Below, in pieces: positions 1 through 9,131 of a DNA stretch of 64,000 nucleotides. A program made the position numbers and the translations under genes. The number at the start of each line of letters is the position of its first letter. Positions within the stretch are counted from its first letter, which is position 1. Below the pieces are notes generated by a model, which was not told the origin of the DNA, made no database searches, and worked only from the letters and a program-made list of their open reading frames with translations. The stretch comes from Geosporobacter sp040797825 (GTDB lineage Bacteria > Bacillota > Clostridia > Peptostreptococcales > Thermotaleaceae): the NCBI GenBank assembly GCA_040797825.1, contig JBFNEZ010000003.1, positions 1 to 64,000 of the forward strand, read 5' to 3'.

Positions 1-103
1 GTATTAACCCCTTTTAAAATTGTTACATTTTACTTATTACTCAACTATCTAAGGCTATAATAGCGATATACACCCAATTAATGGGAGATAGCATGATACT
101 AAA

Positions 104-217
104 GATATTGTGCAAGATACATTCATTATTTCATTTGAAAAGATAGACTAACTTAAAGACAAAAATAAACTTCCTAATTGGATTACTTCCTTATATCTCT
201 TAAATAAAAAAATATAG
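104..217 (+). pseudogene. Decayed ECF sigma-70 factor fragment (region 2)
   Basis: Read from base 104, the plus strand gives DIVQDTFIISFEKID, a stop (TAA at 149-151), then LKDKNKLPNWITSL. This matches region 2 of ECF sigma factors, which usually reads roughly (A/E)DIVQETF..A(F/Y)EKIDQLKD...F.(A/N)W(L/I). A CAA glutamine codon appears to have become TAA, and the frame upstream also carries a stop (TAG near 89). No sigma region 4 is visible, so this is a remnant rather than a gene. The assignment rests on a pattern match of about 35 residues. Confidence 0.5.
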
Positions 218-251
218 GTAGAACGTACATAGCTTGCCATGCCGTCTACCT
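205..251 (-). terminator. Rho-independent terminator of the transketolase operon
   Basis: A 7-bp stem (AGGTAGA at 216-222 with TCTACCT at 245-251) encloses a 22-nt loop that can pair further. On the minus strand it is followed by a run of seven T at 206-212. It lies about 35 bp after the stop of the downstream transketolase subunit gene. Confidence 0.6.
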
Positions 252-286
252 ATCCTAATAGTTTAGTTATTGATCGCCTTTTATCT

Positions 287-1228
287 TTATTTCATTTGAA
301 TGGCAGACTTAGCCATTTCTACAATTTTTGCCGCAGTTAAGCCGTATTTTTCCATTAACGCATCAGGCTTTCCAGATTCTCCAAAGGTATCCATGGTCCC
401 CACTCGCTTCATGGGCACAGGTTTGTTTTCAACTAATACTTCTGCTACTGCTGAACCCAAGCCACCAATAATATTGTGCTCCTCTGCAGTTACAATAGCC
501 CCGGTCTCTTCTGCAGCCTTAATAATGATTTCTTTATCAATCGGTTTGATGGTATGCATATCTATTACACGAGCCTCAATGCCCTCTTGTAAAAGTATTT
601 CTCGGGCTTTAAGGGCTTCTGCCAACATGATTCCCGTTCCAATTAGGGCAACATCCTTGCCCGCCTTTACCTCTATTCCTTTTCCTATTTCAAAAGAAAA
701 AGTTGCTGCATCATAAACTACAGGTACATTTAGCCGTCCAAATCGAATATATACTGGTCCCTTATAGTCAGCTGCGGCAAAAACCGCCTTTTCCGCTGAC
801 ACCGCATCTGCAGGATTCATCACAACCATATTGGGTATCGCTCTCATGCAGGCTAAATCTTCAAGAGCTTGGTGAGACGCACCATCTTCTCCAACGGTAA
901 TTCCTGCATGGGTAGCACAAATTTTTACATTTAGATTGGGATATCCAATAGAATTTCTGATAATTTCGAAGGCTCTTCCTGTAGCAAACATGGCGAAGGT
1001 GCTGGCGAATGGAATTTTTCCAGCAGTTGCAAAGCCAGCTGCCGTACCCATTAGATTTTGTTCCGCAATTCCCATATTAAAGAATCGGTTTGGAAAGGAT
1101 TTTTGAAAAACTGCAGTTTTAGTTGATTTGGAAAGGTCTGCATCCAATACAACTACATCCTTGTTGTGTTCTCCTAATGCAGCCAATGCTTTCCCATAGG
1201 CCTCACGGGTTGCAATTTTTTCTGCCAT
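287..1228 (-). CDS. Transketolase, C-terminal subunit
   Basis: The 313-residue protein carries the pyrimidine-binding and C-terminal domains of transketolase. With the partner encoded just upstream it would form a TPP-dependent enzyme that moves two-carbon ketol units in the non-oxidative pentose phosphate pathway. The motif EQNLMGTAAGFA (residues 57-68) holds the glutamate that activates the TPP aminopyrimidine in the partner site. Its start overlaps the stop of the N-terminal subunit by one base (TAATG), so the two are translationally coupled. Split transketolases of about 280 and 310 residues are common in clostridia and archaea; a sugar-specific role, such as in an apiose or DXP-like pathway, cannot be excluded from sequence alone. 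Confidence 0.93.
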   Translation of the reverse strand: MAEKIATREAYGKALAALGEHNKDVVVLDADLSKSTKTAVFQKSFPNRFFNMGIAEQNLMGTAAGFATAGKIPFASTFAMFATGRAFEIIRNSIGYPNLNVKICATHAGITVGEDGASHQALEDLACMRAIPNMVVMNPADAVSAEKAVFAAADYKGPVYIRFGRLNVPVVYDAATFSFEIGKGIEVKAGKDVALIGTGIMLAEALKAREILLQEGIEARVIDMHTIKPIDKEIIIKAAEETGAIVTAEEHNIIGGLGSAVAEVLVENKPVPMKRVGTMDTFGESGKPDALMEKYGLTAAKIVEMAKSAIQMK

Positions 1229-2055
1229 TACAGTACACCTCCTAATTCTCCTAAGGCTTTTTCAGCTTCTTCTTTTTTCGGTGCATTTCCATGCCAGCCT
1301 ACCTGATTTTCCATAAAGGATATTCCTTTCCCTTTAATTGTCCTTGCAATAATCATCGTTGGCTTATCCTTCGTTTTTTCTGCATTTTCTAAGGCAGCAA
1401 AAATTTCTTTATAGGAATGGCCATCTATTACCAAAGTATTCCATCCGAAGCTTTTCCATTTATCTTCTATGGGATTGATGTTCATTACTTCTTCTGTATT
1501 TCCATCAATTTGAAGGCCATTATAGTCCATAAAAGCCGTTAGATTATCTAGCTTATAATGGGATCCTGCCATAGCTGCCTCCCATACAATCCCTTCTTGA
1601 ACTTCTCCATCTCCTAAAAGTACATAAATACGATTAGGCTTATTATCCATTTTCATTGCCAGAGCCATACCAATGGTAGAAGAAAATCCCTGCCCTAAAG
1701 ACCCTGTTGACATTTCTACACCTGGTATCCCCTTCATGTCAGGATGTCCCTGAAGCATCACCCCTGTATGTCTTAACTTCAATAACTCATCCTTTGAAAA
1801 GTATCCTTTTTCTGCCAATACAGCATACAATACTGGCGCACCATGTCCTTTAGACAAAACAAAGCGATCCCGCTCTTCCCATTTGGGATCTTGAGGATTC
1901 ACTTTCATTTTTTCAAAGTAAAGTGCCGTTAGAATTTCAACCGCAGATAGGGATCCCCCAGGATGCCCAGAGCCTGCTGCATAAACAGAACGAATAATGC
2001 TTTTACGAATTTCTACAGCAATTTTCTCCAGTCTTTCATAATCCATAATACTCAA
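1228..2055 (-). CDS. Transketolase, N-terminal (TPP-binding) subunit
   Basis: The 275-residue protein is the pyrophosphate-binding half of a split transketolase. Visible motifs are SGHPGGSLS near residue 29, KGHGAPVLYA near 69 and the TPP/Mg site GDGEVQEG at 148-155, closed by the asparagine in MDYNGLQ. The start is probably TTG at 2055, because AGGAGGG lies 8 nt upstream; the ATG three codons later is too far from that site. It forms a two-gene operon with the C-terminal subunit, and a YitT-family gene ends 20 bp upstream. Confidence 0.93.
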   Translation of the reverse strand: MSIMDYERLEKIAVEIRKSIIRSVYAAGSGHPGGSLSAVEILTALYFEKMKVNPQDPKWEERDRFVLSKGHGAPVLYAVLAEKGYFSKDELLKLRHTGVMLQGHPDMKGIPGVEMSTGSLGQGFSSTIGMALAMKMDNKPNRIYVLLGDGEVQEGIVWEAAMAGSHYKLDNLTAFMDYNGLQIDGNTEEVMNINPIEDKWKSFGWNTLVIDGHSYKEIFAALENAEKTKDKPTMIIARTIKGKGISFMENQVGWHGNAPKKEEAEKALGELGGVL

Positions 2056-2075
2056 ATCAATTCCCTCCTAATACG

Positions 2076-2942
2076 CTATTCGAATTTTTTAAAACCTTCT
2101 CCCAGTACCTCATGAACGGTAGTAACCATCATAAAGGCATTCTTATCGATGCTATAGGCTATACTTTTTAATTTTGCCACTTGGGATCTATCTACAATAC
2201 ATAATATAACGTCTCGGTCCTTCCCTGTATAAAAGCCTGTAGCCTTTAACAGGGTCACCCCTCTATCCAGAACCGTAAGAATTTCTTTTCCAATAGCCTG
2301 CGACTCTTCGGAAATAATAAAAAATGCTTTTCCATAGTTTAAATCTTCTACAATAAAATCTGCTATTTTAACACATATGTATAGGGCAATGATAGAATAT
2401 AGGGATGTCTCTAATTTTCGATTAACGATACCCGCCAAGGCCACAATCATTAAATCAATTGCCATCATCATCTTTGGTATACTAATAGTTGGAAAATATT
2501 TATTGAGAATAGATGCTGCCAAATCGGTGCCCCCTGTAGTTCCTCCTGCCCGGAAGACCAATCCAATACCAATCCCCAATAATACGCCTCCATATAGAGA
2601 TACCAACAGCAGATCCTGCACAATAATCATATTCTTCCCTAAAATCGTCATCAACATCCGAATAAAAAAGGACAGCATGAGGGTTCCATAGGCAGTTTTT
2701 AAACCAAACCTTCTCCCTAGGGTCATCAAGGCTATGATAAAGAGAGGAATATTAATCACCAAATTGGTAATATCAATAGGTATGCCCATAACTTTATAGA
2801 TAACAATAGCTAACCCCGTAACACCTCCAGGTGCAATTGTATAGGGTTCAAGAAAGAATATAAGTCCTATTGCCATTAGCAAAGTGCCTATTGTTATTAG
2901 GGTATATTCCAAAATTACCGATGACTTCAACCTTGTAACCAT
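2076..2942 (-). CDS. YitT family membrane protein (DUF161/DUF2179)
   Basis: This 288-residue protein has about five or six hydrophobic segments in the first 200 residues (for example around TLLMAIGLIFFLEPYTIAPG), then a soluble C-terminal DUF2179 domain that ends in TTVHEVLGEGF. That is the standard layout of the YitT family, which is found in many copies in Firmicutes and whose transport substrate is unknown. The ATG at 2942 is chosen because GGAGG lies 5-6 nt upstream; a longer in-frame reading to 2969 lacks such a site. It sits 40 bp downstream of the tagA-like gene and may be the last gene of the surface-polysaccharide transcript. Confidence 0.85.
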   Translation of the reverse strand: MVTRLKSSVILEYTLITIGTLLMAIGLIFFLEPYTIAPGGVTGLAIVIYKVMGIPIDITNLVINIPLFIIALMTLGRRFGLKTAYGTLMLSFFIRMLMTILGKNMIIVQDLLLVSLYGGVLLGIGIGLVFRAGGTTGGTDLAASILNKYFPTISIPKMMMAIDLMIVALAGIVNRKLETSLYSIIALYICVKIADFIVEDLNYGKAFFIISEESQAIGKEILTVLDRGVTLLKATGFYTGKDRDVILCIVDRSQVAKLKSIAYSIDKNAFMMVTTVHEVLGEGFKKFE

Positions 2943-2981
2943 ATTATTTCCTCCATTATTATAACACATAATATTCCTTTT

Positions 2982-3710
2982 TTAATGGCTTTTATCCAGT
3001 AGTATCTTCAACATAAATTTAGGCAAAACCATCATACGTCTATATCTCCAGGGTTCTTTTAGCAGCCGATAGAACCATTCCATTCCAAGTTTCTGATAAA
3101 TGAAAGGTGCTCTTTTTGCTGTTCCTGCCCAAATATCTACACAGCCTCCAACACCCATGGCTATCTTTACTTTTAATTTATCATAATTGGAATAAATCCA
3201 TTTTTCTTGTTTTGGCGCACCTAAAGCTACAAATAAAATATCCGCTTTACTATCATTTATCTCCTGGATAATCCTTGGTAGCTCCCCTTCTTTAAAGTAA
3301 CCATCCTGCTTACCAGCTACTTGAATACTGGGGAATTTTTTAAGTATATTTTCACAGGCAAGCTGGGCAACGCCAGGCTTACCCCCCAGTAAATAAATTG
3401 ACTTCTTCTCTCGATTGCAAAGGTTTAACATCTCTCCCATTAAATCTATTCCTGAAACTCTTTGCGTCAATCCCGTTTTCATAATTTTAGATGCATAGAT
3501 AAGGCCAATCCCATCTGGAATAACGAGATCTGCCCCCTCAATTGCCTCTTTCAACACAGAATCTCCTTGAGCAGCCATCACGATTTCTGGATTAGGCGTA
3601 TAGATTACATGAAGGGTATCTTCTATTAAAAAGCCTTTAACCCTATCTAATGCCTCCTCAATATTTACTTTATCAATAGGAATATCCATAATTTTTATTT
3701 GATCTCTCAT
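2982..3710 (-). CDS. tagA: WecG/TagA/CpsF family glycosyltransferase
   Basis: The 242-residue protein matches the GT26 family, in which TagA/TarA adds N-acetylmannosamine to undecaprenyl-PP-GlcNAc at the start of wall-teichoic-acid linkage or related secondary wall polymers. Family motifs are visible: TPNPEIVM near residue 39, IPDGIGL near 85, LLGGKPGVA near 107 and ALGAPKQEKW near 162. The C-terminal basic region (WRYRRMMVLPKF) is typical of the membrane-docking tail. A strong AAGGAGGTGAT site precedes the ATG, 12 bp after the csaB stop, which indicates a shared transcript. Confidence 0.9.
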   Translation of the reverse strand: MRDQIKIMDIPIDKVNIEEALDRVKGFLIEDTLHVIYTPNPEIVMAAQGDSVLKEAIEGADLVIPDGIGLIYASKIMKTGLTQRVSGIDLMGEMLNLCNREKKSIYLLGGKPGVAQLACENILKKFPSIQVAGKQDGYFKEGELPRIIQEINDSKADILFVALGAPKQEKWIYSNYDKLKVKIAMGVGGCVDIWAGTAKRAPFIYQKLGMEWFYRLLKEPWRYRRMMVLPKFMLKILLDKSH

Positions 3711-3722
3711 TTTATCACCTCC

Positions 3723-4805
3723 TTACTCTAACAATCTTATAGCAATCTCACCGTTGATTTCCGCTTTATCTTTTAAGTATCCCGCGGTCTCTTTTAACCT
3801 TATTTGAGCGCTTTCTCGATTAGCCCAAAGTCTGTCAAACTCGCTACAGAGTTTTATAAAGTCCAAATCTTCAACTTTACCAATATTGGTCTGTCCCACT
3901 ATGTCTAAAAAGCCTTTAATTTTAGGATCGTATTCTATCCCAATCATCGGTACAGCCATACGAGCTGCAAAAATCAGGGCATGCAGCCGCATCCCAATTA
4001 AAAAATCCATTTTTCCGATGATCCCAATCATTTCTTTTGGATTTACCGGTTTTTTAAGAATATAGCCTTTATTTTTCATTTTCTTACAAATCTCCTCAGA
4101 CAAAGGAAGATCCTTTGTAAACTGCATGGGTAAAAATACTACATTCATATTTCTATCCATAATATAATCACAAACTGACGACAAGACCTTTACCACACTA
4201 TCATCCCGTTTCCAAGGTCTTACAGAAATACCGATAAGAGGCTTATCTACAGGTATTTCCTGCTCTTTTAGAAGTTTTAGTATATTTCCCTCTTTCTCTG
4301 GTTGCAAAACAAAGGTCGCATCGGCTGTTACTTCAACATTTCTATTAACCCCCATAGTTTGAAAAGCTGCCATAGAGTCATGATCCCTTAAGGTAATACG
4401 ATCCACCTGGCGAATAGCCCTTTGTAATAAGTACTGATTCCATGGCTTTACAATAGGTCCAAAGCCATTACCATAGAACATTACTTTTTTACCCATTTTC
4501 TTTGCCAAATAAATAATGCTTAAGTAATAAATCAAAGACCGACTGCTGGTAACGTCCTGCAGCAGAGATCCTCCTCCACTAATTACTAAGTCTGCTCCCT
4601 TAATTTCTTGAATAATATCACGAAGGCTATTTCTACTTACCCCACGAATACCATGAAGTTTTTCTGTATATTGTGCATTATAGGACAATGCAGAAATTTG
4701 TATGCCTTTTTTGTATTTTCTTAGAGTTGAGACAATGGCAGAAAGGATGGCTTCATCGCCAATGTTCTGAAATCCATAGTAGCCGAATATAAACACCCTT
4801 TTCAT
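3723..4805 (-). CDS. csaB: Polysaccharide pyruvyl transferase CsaB
   Basis: The 360-residue protein is a CsaB-type pyruvyl transferase, which adds a ketal pyruvyl group to secondary cell-wall polysaccharide so that SLH-domain S-layer proteins can bind. The N-terminus has the family pattern FGYYGFQNIGDEAIL (residues 7-21) and SGGGSLLQD (near 96), and the C-terminal part has GMRLHALIFAA (near 273). The length is normal for the family. It lies between tagA and a family-4 glycosyltransferase, which supports a role in making a pyruvylated wall polymer. Confidence 0.9.
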   Translation of the reverse strand: MKRVFIFGYYGFQNIGDEAILSAIVSTLRKYKKGIQISALSYNAQYTEKLHGIRGVSRNSLRDIIQEIKGADLVISGGGSLLQDVTSSRSLIYYLSIIYLAKKMGKKVMFYGNGFGPIVKPWNQYLLQRAIRQVDRITLRDHDSMAAFQTMGVNRNVEVTADATFVLQPEKEGNILKLLKEQEIPVDKPLIGISVRPWKRDDSVVKVLSSVCDYIMDRNMNVVFLPMQFTKDLPLSEEICKKMKNKGYILKKPVNPKEMIGIIGKMDFLIGMRLHALIFAARMAVPMIGIEYDPKIKGFLDIVGQTNIGKVEDLDFIKLCSEFDRLWANRESAQIRLKETAGYLKDKAEINGEIAIRLLE

Positions 4806-4869
4806 CTATTTTTCCTCTCTTATTCATATTTCAAAACCTCATTTATAGTAAAAGTTTAATCTTGACTTT

Positions 4870-6012
4870 TTATTTCTCATCCTTTAATATTTCCCTATAA
4901 ATGGTTATATGGGTATCAATCATTTTTTCAATAGAAAAGTTTTCCACTAAATGGTCATATAAATTTATTCCCATGGTAGTCCGTTTTTCCTCTGAGGCTG
5001 TCAATTGCAATATACAATCACTTAATCCATTGATATCCCCAGGTTCAAAGCCATAACCGGTTTTTCCGTCTATGATAATATCACGAATTCCTCCTACTCG
5101 GGATGCAATGGTCGCCTTTTTCATCATGGCTCCCTCCAACAGCACATAGGGAAAACTCTCACTAAAGGATGTTAGTGTATTGATATCAATGGCATTGAAA
5201 TAGTCATAGGGATTGTCTATGAATCCTACAAAATATATCACATGCTCCATGCCCAACTGCTTTACATACTCCTTCAAGCGCCCTTCTTCTGCCCCATCTC
5301 CAGCAATTATAAAACGGAGATTTTTGTTTTTTTCATAAGCTTTTACCGCTGCACCTATAAAGATTCTGTGCCCTTTAACGGGGTGTAACCGCGCTATAAT
5401 CCCCACATAAATATGGGGCTTATTATAGCTTATACCATACTTATTGAAAAAGGCTTCCCTTGAAATATGATCAATTTTTTCTTTGATCTCAATCCCATTG
5501 TATACTGTAAATACTTTATGCTCTGGAAATCCTCTCTCGATCATCATGTTCTTAAAGCTATTAGATACTCCAATATAGTAATCCATAAATCTTAGAGACA
5601 AGGCATTCATGTTAGTAAATACAATTTTTTTAAACAAATTGGATTGAAAGTCTAATTTATAATCACTATGTATAGTTGTTACGATAGGCACCTTGCATAG
5701 TAGTTTTAAAAACATGGCTACAAAATTAGCTCTTGCACCATGACAATGAATGAGGTCATACTTTTCTCTATTGATCCTATGGCTTAGCTTAACAATTGAA
5801 AAAATATCAAATCGATTTCTCTGGGAATAAATAATGGTATGGATACCGTTGCTTTTTGCTTCTTCTGTAAAAACACCTTCCATAAAACAGACCAAGTCTA
5901 CATTTACTTTTTGCTTGAGTTTTGTAAGAAGAGCAATGACGTGAGTCTTAGCACCTCCTGTATCTCCTCCACTAATCACATGGAGAATCTTTAGACTTCG
6001 ATTTTCTTCCAA
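4870..6012 (-). CDS. Family 4 glycosyltransferase
   Basis: A GT-B glycosyltransferase of about 380 residues. The N-terminal domain opens with LKILHVISGGDTGGAKTHV, and the C-terminal donor-binding domain has IARLHPVKGHR, IIAGDGAEEGRLK and ESFPYVLLEGAMMKKATIAS, the usual EX7E-type region of GT4 enzymes. A TTG at 6012 is the preferred start because AAAGGAGGGT lies 8-10 nt upstream. An in-frame ATG at 6087 overlaps the preceding DUF4330 stop and adds 25 residues unlike the family. The acceptor sugar cannot be told from sequence. It probably builds the surface polymer made by this locus. Confidence 0.85.
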   Translation of the reverse strand: MEENRSLKILHVISGGDTGGAKTHVIALLTKLKQKVNVDLVCFMEGVFTEEAKSNGIHTIIYSQRNRFDIFSIVKLSHRINREKYDLIHCHGARANFVAMFLKLLCKVPIVTTIHSDYKLDFQSNLFKKIVFTNMNALSLRFMDYYIGVSNSFKNMMIERGFPEHKVFTVYNGIEIKEKIDHISREAFFNKYGISYNKPHIYVGIIARLHPVKGHRIFIGAAVKAYEKNKNLRFIIAGDGAEEGRLKEYVKQLGMEHVIYFVGFIDNPYDYFNAIDINTLTSFSESFPYVLLEGAMMKKATIASRVGGIRDIIIDGKTGYGFEPGDINGLSDCILQLTASEEKRTTMGINLYDHLVENFSIEKMIDTHITIYREILKDEK

Positions 6013-6083
6013 GGGAAAAAACCCTCCTTTCCAAATCGAATATTTTTCTATAGGAAAGGCAGCGCAAAAGCACTGCCCTATCC

Positions 6084-6575
6084 TCATTCCGTCCTTACAC
6101 CAACAATTACTGCTTGAACCTTACTTCTATGGGTATTAATAATGAGCACATTTCCTACAAGTACGTCATCCTTTTGGATTCGGATACTATCCTTATTGAC
6201 CTGACCTTGTCCTGTTACAGTCAATGTAATGTTCAGCTTATTGGGTACTTCCTTTAATACATAATTTCCTTGAGGATCTACCACCGGTTCTTTGTAGGGC
6301 TCTGATTTTATTTCTGTAATAGTACCTAAAGTTGTTTTGGTATTGGAATCCTTTACAACATCTCCCACAGCAAAGCTATCCAATGCAAAGGGCATTACAT
6401 CCTTTATAAATATATCCATTTCTATTTCTTGTAATACCACCTGTTGATTTTGTTGGGCCCTAGCTGCCATTTTAGTATAGGCCCCAAAGACTAGTACAGC
6501 AACCATTAGTAAAACTGCTAAGTCAATTATATTAATGATACCAAATAAACGTCCCTTTTTATCTATCAAACTCAT
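6084..6575 (-). CDS. DUF4330 membrane-anchored protein (copy 1)
   Basis: This 163-residue protein starts with the DUF4330 signature MSLIDKKGRLFGIINIIDL, then one transmembrane helix (AVLLMVAVLVFGAYTKM), then an extracytoplasmic beta-rich domain. A second, diverged copy lies at 11036-11524 in the same locus. The function is unknown; family members sit in polysaccharide loci of clostridia and may take part in polymer export or assembly. GGGGTG precedes the ATG. A 75-bp gap separates it from the dehydrogenase gene upstream. Confidence 0.8.
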   Translation of the reverse strand: MSLIDKKGRLFGIINIIDLAVLLMVAVLVFGAYTKMAARAQQNQQVVLQEIEMDIFIKDVMPFALDSFAVGDVVKDSNTKTTLGTITEIKSEPYKEPVVDPQGNYVLKEVPNKLNITLTVTGQGQVNKDSIRIQKDDVLVGNVLIINTHRSKVQAVIVGVRTE

Positions 6576-6652
6576 TTGAACACCCCTCGTTAAATAGTTT
6601 CCAAGCGATTATATTCGCTGTCCATAACCGTTCTTCAACAAATGTAGACACA

Positions 6653-7954
6653 CTAAAGTCCTTCAAATACAAAACCCGCTGCTTCAATCCTATCCTTTTT
6701 ATATACATTTCTTGTGTCTATAATAAAAGGCTTGTCAGCACACATCAAGGCTTTAAACTTATCTAAATCCCCAAAATCAATGCCCTCTTGCTTTGCTAAA
6801 ACAATAATTCCATGGGCATCCTTCAATGCCTCTTCAATTGTATCCGTCAAATAATCATGATTTTGAGGGATAGCTGGATCATAAACGGATACCTTTACCC
6901 CTTGAGTTTGCAAATTCTTAATAACATCTAAAGCTGGACTCATTCGATCATCGGAAGAATAATCCTTCATGGCCATCCCCAGTATACAGATTTTTGCTTC
7001 TGAAGCTGGTACCGTTAACTTTCCAATGGCCATCCTTGCTATACGATTAGGCGTATCACTGTTAATCTCCCTGGCTGTGGCAGAAAGTTTTAGGTCAATG
7101 TTTAGATCATCTGCCTTTGGTTTTAAATAGTAAAAAGCATTAGGGATGCAATATCCCCCTACCCCTGGACCTGGATACAATAGATTGACTCTTTTGTGGG
7201 TATTGGCAACTTGTATAACTTCAAAAATATCAATTCCCATTTCTTTTGTGAATCTTGCAAATTCATTTACCATAGCGATATTGATGTCTCTCGATAAATT
7301 TTCTAATACCTTTGATGTCTCTACCACTTCAATAGAGGATGCGATAACAATTTCTGCTTTGGTTACAATTTTCAGAAGAGCCTCTGTGGCCTTTGCACTA
7401 GCTTCATTAACACCACTTACTAATGTTGGCATATTTTCAAATTCATCAAAGGCTTTGCCTTCTGCAATCCGCTCTGATGCATATCCCAAATGGAAATCTA
7501 TTCCAGCCTTTAAGCCACTTTCTTCAAGAATGGGTTGTATAAAATTTCTAACAGTTCCAGGTACCACGGTACTTCTAATTACAACTAAATCTCCTTTTTT
7601 CAAACCCTTGGCAATGGTTTTACTTACACTTTCTAAATGTCCCATATACCCCGTTCCTTCTACTACAGGAATCCCTACGGTAACAATGTAGCTGCTGCAT
7701 TGCTCTAGGGCATAGGAGGGATCGGCTATGGCTTGAAACTTACCGTTATTTATCTGTTTTTGCAATATATCTTGTATTGTTTCTCCTTGGTAAGCTTCTA
7801 GATGATGGGTGATTCCTTGAGACAACTCTTTGATTAGTTTTGTATCAATATCTACACCTACTACCTTTGTACCTCTCATAGCAAAGCTTAAAGCCAAGGG
7901 TAGACCTACAAAGCCTAAGCCAAAAACTGCAACTTGTTCATTTCTATTTACCAT
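6653..7954 (-). CDS. UDP-sugar dehydrogenase (UDP-ManNAc/UDP-Glc dehydrogenase family)
   Basis: The 433-residue protein oxidises the C6 of a UDP-sugar to a uronic acid using NAD. The N-terminal Rossmann motif is FGLGFVGLPLALSFA, the central domain has SSIEVVETSKVLENLSRDIN, and the catalytic cysteine lies in GPGVGGYCIP. That cysteine context looks more like WecC/UDP-ManNAc dehydrogenases than UDP-glucose dehydrogenases, so the product may be an N-acetylhexosaminuronate. ATG at 7954 has GGGAGG 8 nt upstream and overlaps the preceding glycosyltransferase by 11 bp. A longer reading to 8038 is not supported. Confidence 0.87.
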   Translation of the reverse strand: MVNRNEQVAVFGLGFVGLPLALSFAMRGTKVVGVDIDTKLIKELSQGITHHLEAYQGETIQDILQKQINNGKFQAIADPSYALEQCSSYIVTVGIPVVEGTGYMGHLESVSKTIAKGLKKGDLVVIRSTVVPGTVRNFIQPILEESGLKAGIDFHLGYASERIAEGKAFDEFENMPTLVSGVNEASAKATEALLKIVTKAEIVIASSIEVVETSKVLENLSRDINIAMVNEFARFTKEMGIDIFEVIQVANTHKRVNLLYPGPGVGGYCIPNAFYYLKPKADDLNIDLKLSATAREINSDTPNRIARMAIGKLTVPASEAKICILGMAMKDYSSDDRMSPALDVIKNLQTQGVKVSVYDPAIPQNHDYLTDTIEEALKDAHGIIVLAKQEGIDFGDLDKFKALMCADKPFIIDTRNVYKKDRIEAAGFVFEGL

Positions 7955-9128
7955 GTTTTTTTCCTCCCAATCTTTCGTCAATGATGGCCAGAATATCTTT
8001 AACCTTTCGCTCCCAAGAGCATTCTTTAGCCTTTTCAATCTGTTTTTCTTTTAAACTCTCTCCACTTTTTTCTATAGCTTTTTTTACATTTTCAATAAAT
8101 CCATCTTCGTCTTGTGAGATATATACGCAGTCTTTAAATTGTCGTACTGCAGGCATATCCACAGTGACGATAGGTTTTCCTGTAGCCAAATATTCATAAA
8201 ACTTTAGAGGGCTCACGTTCTTTGTGAGCTCCGATTGGCGAAAGGGATTCATACATACATCAAAGGCTTTGATATAACTTGGTAATTCCTCTGGTTTTTT
8301 TCCTCCCACAAAGTGTACATTTGGCAGTGCTTTTAAGTTTTCCACATCGATCCCAGCACCCAGCGGCCCTACCATTACAATAGTCCAAGACCGATACTCC
8401 TTTGCCATACGGTATATAAGTTCTAAATCTATCCATTCCTGTATTACACCTACAAATCCTACAATTGGCTTTGCTAGATGTCGAATTTCCTGGGCAATTT
8501 CTATCTCTTCCCTTTCTACGGAGTTAAACAATTCAAAATTAGCCCCATTAGGGATACAATAGGTTGCATGATTAAAGATTTTTTTTGTTTCATACAGCCC
8601 ATCAGTAGTCACAAAGACTGCATCACAAGCTTCTATCAACTCCCTTTCCATTTCAAGGAGGGTGTCCTTCTGAATAAAACCTTTATATTCTGAATGCTCA
8701 TCCACACAATCATATACCAAGCCTTTATAATCTAAGTGTTTCACCAAATCATAACTATTTGGCATATAGGTCCAAATCAAGCCTTCTTCAATTTGTGCCT
8801 TGCCCATTGCCTTTTTTATAAAAAGAGAAAGCCACCATTGATTGATTCGATTGATCCACCGATACATGTTTCCAAAGGGAAGAATAGGTGGTGGAGAATA
8901 GGCCCTAATATTCTCTTTGATTTTTTTTGGCCCTCGGAGAAATTCCGTCAGCTTAAAAGCAAGGCGCCTATCTTTAATGGGCGATATCAAGGTAATAGGA
9001 GGCTCAATATATAGAATATTGTGGCTTTCAGGCAGCCTTGACATCACCTGCTGCTTTCTCGTAGGTATTGGATACCAGTCAACCGAAGAAATACATAGTA
9101 TATTTTGAGGTATGTGCTTTCTTTCCAT
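7944..9128 (-). CDS. Glycosyltransferase (TuaH-like GT-B)
   Basis: The 394-residue protein resembles TuaH-type glycosyltransferases of teichuronic-acid clusters. The N-terminus CISSVDWYPIPTRKQQVMS is typical of the group, and the C-terminal domain has GFVGVIQEWIDLELI, MVGPLGAG and PLKFYEYLATGKPIVT. No signal peptide is visible, so it acts on the cytoplasmic face. It overlaps the UDP-sugar dehydrogenase gene by 11 bp, which suggests that the uronate made there is used by this or a neighbouring transferase. The exact linkage is unknown. Confidence 0.8.
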   Translation of the reverse strand: MERKHIPQNILCISSVDWYPIPTRKQQVMSRLPESHNILYIEPPITLISPIKDRRLAFKLTEFLRGPKKIKENIRAYSPPPILPFGNMYRWINRINQWWLSLFIKKAMGKAQIEEGLIWTYMPNSYDLVKHLDYKGLVYDCVDEHSEYKGFIQKDTLLEMERELIEACDAVFVTTDGLYETKKIFNHATYCIPNGANFELFNSVEREEIEIAQEIRHLAKPIVGFVGVIQEWIDLELIYRMAKEYRSWTIVMVGPLGAGIDVENLKALPNVHFVGGKKPEELPSYIKAFDVCMNPFRQSELTKNVSPLKFYEYLATGKPIVTVDMPAVRQFKDCVYISQDEDGFIENVKKAIEKSGESLKEKQIEKAKECSWERKVKDILAIIDERLGGKKHGK

Positions 9129-9131
9129 GTA

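Noticed and set aside
300..716. Long ORFs antisense to confirmed genes (for example 300-716, 7146-7691, 23522-24157, 39074-39460 on the plus strand)
   Set aside because: They are shadows of well-supported minus-strand genes and their translations show no domain.
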